Origin: Clarkia xantiana subsp. parviflora
Lineage: Eukaryota > Streptophyta > Magnoliopsida > Myrtales > Onagraceae
Length of the DNA stretch: 64,000 nt
Assembly: GCA_036873135.1 (NCBI GenBank)
Contig: JAPTYO010000002.1
Span: 2,934,952 to 2,998,951 of the forward strand
Direction: 5' to 3'
Shown here in pieces: positions 60,753 to 64,000 of this stretch (positions are counted from its first letter, which is position 1; the number at the start of each line of letters is the position of its first letter). The notes under the pieces were generated by a model, which was given only the letters and a program-made list of their open reading frames with translations, had not been told where the DNA came from and ran no database searches. Both the position numbers and the translations under genes were made by a program.

Positions 60753-60827
60753 TAGGGTTATTTGTTTATATATATGTCCATCTTTTATATCTATCCATAT
60801 TTATCAAATTATTAAGGGTTAAAGAGT

Positions 60828-61566
60828 CTTTTGGTCTCATATGGTTAGTCACTGTTGGTTTTTGGTGCTACATGTTTTATTTTGTAGATTTTTTGTGTCG
60901 TATGTTTGCATTTTGTAGACTTTTGGTGCATCCGTTAGTCAATGGTTAAGTTTGACCGTTAAATAATTTTATTTTATTCAATTTAGTCCACACAAGGTCA
61001 TCGGCCACCTCTCAAGGCCGCCAGAAACAACACAAGGCCGCCGGAACCCATCCAAGTCCACCGGTGACCACCAATCGGGACCGGACGACTCCGATTAGAG
61101 TCGTCCTACCCCAATTGGGCCACCGATGGCCCATATCGGAGCCACAAAGCTCCATGGGCCACCGAGCTCCGATCTGGAGCTCTGTGGCTCCGACTAGAGC
61201 CACAGAGCTCCGATCGGAGCTTTGTGGCTCCGAATTGGGCCTCGGTGGCCCAATCGGGGCAAGATGGCTCTAATCGGAGCTTTTCGGTCCCGATTGGTGG
61301 TCACCGGTGGACTTGGAGGGTTCCGGATGCCTAACGTGGGTTCCGACGGCCTTGAGAGGTGGTCGAAATATTTTGGGCGGTGATTGGAAAAAAATTAGGG
61401 ACTAAATTAAATAAAATAAGACTATTTAACGGTCAAACTTAACCGTTAACTAACGGATGCACCAAAATTCTACAAAATGCAAACATATAGTACAAAAATC
61501 TACAAAATAAAACACGTGGCACCAAAAGTCAACTGCGACAAACCTATGACAAAAAAAACATTATTA
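60828..61566. mobile_element. Long-TIR DNA element E5 with palindromic GC-rich core
   Basis: The arms (60,840-61,020 and 61,370-61,560) are inverted copies over about 180 bases, including TTTATTTTGTAGATTTTT, CATCCGTTAGTCAATGGTTA and GGTCATCGGCCACCTCTCAA-type stretches. The core (61,080-61,290) repeats AGCTCCGATCGGAGCT and GTGGCTCCGA words and is internally palindromic. The open frames in it are artefacts. No transposase is present. Confidence 0.7.
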
Positions 61567-61872
61567 ATTAACTACTACTCTATATAAAAAGGTAATGTTG
61601 TGAATGGAAGATTCTTTACCCTTTAATAGAAGTTGCAAGTTGCACGAGTAATCTTTTTTTGGTAATATGCATGAGTAATATTGATTGGACGATAGATGTA
61701 CGTGCACTTTTCTAATACAATTTAAAATTTAAAATTATGTTTCTCTTAACATTTATAATTAAAGATATTGTTAACGTTCCCTTGTACCATTTTGCTGTGT
61801 TGGTTTTGTTGTTGAGGATAAAATATCTAATGAGAATAATATAAAAGGGGGATTTGAAGTAGTGATAAAGTT

Positions 61873-62070
61873 TTGGCCATAAAGTTGAAATACGGTTCTA
61901 GAATGGAGATGGTCCATGATCGGGTCATTTGGAAGGAAGGATGCCACGCCTTATTCGAGCACAGTGGTCTTGATCCATCAAAAAGGATGAGCTTACTTGA
62001 ACAAAACGAATATTGGGTGCAACATGAGAGTGAACAAAACGAATATTGCTGGCCACGATTCGAGCCATAG
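61873..62070 (+). other. Unassigned open frame next to GC-rich core
   Basis: The frame reads MAIKLKYGSRMEMVHDRVIW and onward to a twice-repeated EQNEY (DNA repeat GAACAAAACGAATATTG). Composition is more balanced than its surroundings. I do not recognise it; it could be a captured gene fragment inside a decayed element or chance. Confidence 0.2.
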
Positions 62071-62620
62071 AGGGCTCCGACCGAGCCCTTTGTGGCTTAC
62101 TCGGGGCCAGGGGGCTCTAGATCGGGGCCCCTGGCTCCGATTGAGCCACAGAGGGCTTGGTCAGAGCCCTTTGTGGTCAGCAGCCCCAATTGGGGTGGCG
62201 ACCACTACCAATCGGGGCCGGCCACCACCAATTGGGGTGGTGGCCGGCCCCGATCGGTGGCTGGCCGGCCCGATTGGTGGTCGTCGTCAGCCTTGGTCGT
62301 CGGTCTTGGGTGGTGGCCGGCCACGATTTGAGCATTTTCGTCTTTTTCATTTCAAGCATGTGAGGGGGGGCATTTTCGTCTTTTCATTTCAAGCATGTGA
62401 GGGGCACACTTTGATAGAATGACATTTTTGGAATTTAATTTTATTTCCGGTCACATGCCAAGCACGTGACCAACTTCCGTCAGTTTTAAAGGAAAAAATT
62501 AACGGATACCTCTTATATCATCAAAGTTGAAACCTCAGATCTCTCATATTAATATTTAAAACTTCAGACATATCCGGTTAAGATGAGCCAAACTTCAGAC
62601 TTTTCATAGGTTATTGACCC
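62050..62620. mobile_element. Partial long-TIR element E6: GC-rich core and right arm
   Basis: The core (62,060-62,335) is built from GGGGCCGGCCACC, CCAATTGGGG and GGCTCCGATTGAGCC words, related to the cores of E2 and E5. The right arm (62,440-62,620) carries GGTCACATGCCAAGCACGTGACC and GTTGAAACCTCAGA, like the arms of E2 and E4. No matching left arm was found, so the copy is truncated or rearranged. The open frames in the core are low complexity. Confidence 0.5.
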
Positions 62621-63780
62621 TTGAATTTATAAGCAACTAAATTTTATTTTTACCAATACTCTTTCTTCTTACACCCGATTGATTCTTCTTCCATTCCAAT
62701 GACATTTAGATATCAGTTCATAAGTTACGTACTCACCGTCACCTTCGTTACCTCCCACCTTTCACTGCGGTTATATTTGCATGTATCAACCGAAACTACA
62801 ATTAGGTACCACACCACTAGAGATATGGTCTTTACCGACTGCATTAATTGGAATGTATATATGTAAATGCACAATTACTAACTGAAGCACCACTTATTAA
62901 ATCAAAGCTATATGCATACCAATAAATTCAAAACTCTAGCATCATCACATCCACTGATGGAATAATCTTTGTAGAAGGATAACAATTTTCATATAGCGCA
63001 AAACTAGTCTTCTTTTACTATATGATGTTGTTGAACATTTCGAAGGCCCATCAAATAAGAAAAATTCACTGAACACGAATACATATTGTCCGGCAAAATT
63101 ACATGAACAAATGTAGACATGTACCATGAATGCTAAACTCCATATCTTTTTTGTTGTGTTTGAATAAGCATTATGCGATCAATTAGAGTTGAATTTCAAA
63201 TATATTAAATTCAATATAAGCAAATAAGTTAAAACTCTTGCTTGTCACACACTACCCTTCCATCCATGAAATGATGAAACCATTCAGTCCTACAGTCAAT
63301 ACGGAATACTACGTGGAAACACCTGATTTTGGATCGGTTCGAGAATATCGTGACACGTAGAACGGAAGATCGATTAAAGTCACGAGACTTGGCACACATG
63401 AAGCATTCGTGGACCCGACATCTCCATAATATATATTTTCAATATGGGTCTTAAAACAAAGCTTGAAAAATCACGAACACAACTCAACTGACTGTGAGTC
63501 GATCGGACATCGTGATAAGAAGTTATGAGAAAAAAAAATTAAAAAGTGAAAAAGGATGAATACATACATGAATATAATATATATGCATAGGTGCATAATA
63601 TATATCATTCGCAGAAGATAAGAAGATATTGTGTCTTCTTTATCATTACCTTTGAGGGCCCATCAAGGAGAAGAAAGTCTCCATCTCCTGTTTTCTCCTT
63701 GCAACACACAAGTCTTCATGATGATTTTGCTCAAATTATCACTCCACTTGCATATTGCTCTCAGACATTGCAACGTACGT
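62621..63780. other. Right-hand spacer
   Basis: No gene recognised. Two GGGCCCATCAA/GGCCCATCAAAT words occur near 63,045 and 63,656. Confidence 0.4.
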
Positions 63781-63784
63781 ATTT

Positions 63785-63947
63785 TCCCTATAAATAGAAG
63801 CCATCCAATAACATTTCAAGGACACCAACACCTACAACAATATTGGAGAAAGGAAAATTTGGAGAGTGTAAGTTAGCTTTGTGAGAGTAGTATAATTTTC
63901 TGTCTGGGTTCTACGCGTCACGGTATTTTACCCGGAAGCAACTTAGG
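63785..63947 (+). promoter_or_regulatory. Possible promoter and leader at right edge
   Basis: A strong TATA box, CCTATAAATAGAAGCC (63,787-63,802), is followed by an A/C-rich leader without ATG and a possible splice donor, AACTTAG|GTAATC, near 63,946. It may start a rightward gene beyond the window, or be the U3-R part of an LTR. The sequence shown cannot decide. Confidence 0.35.
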
Positions 63948-64000
63948 TAATCTCTTTTATTCGAAGTTATAACCATGTTCCGAACTTGAATAAAATTTAC

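Noticed and set aside
61997..62422. 141-codon Gly/Pro/Arg-rich protein
   Set aside because: It lies in the GC-rich palindromic core of E6, and several frames are open at once.

Overview
This is a nuclear chromosome segment from a flowering plant, most likely a eudicot. The genes have many short exons with GT-AG introns, the spacers are AT-rich and full of transposon remnants, and every recognisable protein has a close Arabidopsis-type counterpart. I cannot name the family or species from the sequence.

Layout. 0-0.56 kb: possible first exon of a leftward gene cut by the window edge. 1-6.4 kb: a leftward SAP18 gene (2525-4616) boxed in by four elements with long terminal inverted repeats (TIRs). 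6.38-9.58 kb: a Ty1/copia element with both LTRs but no reverse transcriptase, inserted into one of those elements. 10.2-15.1 kb: rightward phospholipase D beta gene. 15.1-17.7 kb: tandem repeats, a hAT-type element and a broken URM1 fragment. 17.7-19.7 kb: leftward GET3/ARSA-type ATPase. 20-21.6 kb: two DNA elements. 22.3-23.9 kb: rightward LPA3-like DUF1995 gene. 24.1-32.2 kb: leftward EDR2-like gene (22 exons), with a short LTR element in one intron. 33.4-35 kb: decayed LINE. 36.8-40.1 kb: leftward PMT21/ERD3-type methyltransferase gene, with a hAT-type MITE in one intron. 41-51 kb: gene-poor, AT-rich stretch with a Mutator-like foldback element, RNase H relics and nested DNA elements. 51.9-53.1 kb: ribosomal protein eL13. 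56.0-57.8 kb: alternative oxidase. 59.4 kb: tRNA-Pro(UGG). 60-62.6 kb: cluster of inverted-repeat elements with GC-rich cores. 63.8 kb: possible promoter at the right edge.

The genes are unrelated housekeeping and stress genes, not a pathway cluster. They cover chromatin (SAP18), lipid signalling (PLD beta, EDR2), tail-anchored protein insertion (GET3), photosystem II assembly (LPA3), Golgi wall-polymer methylation (PMT), translation (eL13, tRNA-Pro) and mitochondrial respiration (AOX). As I recall, EDR2 and ERD3 also lie near each other in Arabidopsis, so this pair may be conserved microsynteny.

The most unusual content is mobile. One set of elements has diverged 100-200 bp inverted arms around interchangeable GC-rich cores. 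A hAT-type MITE family has 8-bp target duplications, and a 505-bp foldback element has a perfect 9-bp duplication. I see no bacterial, organellar or CRISPR-like system.
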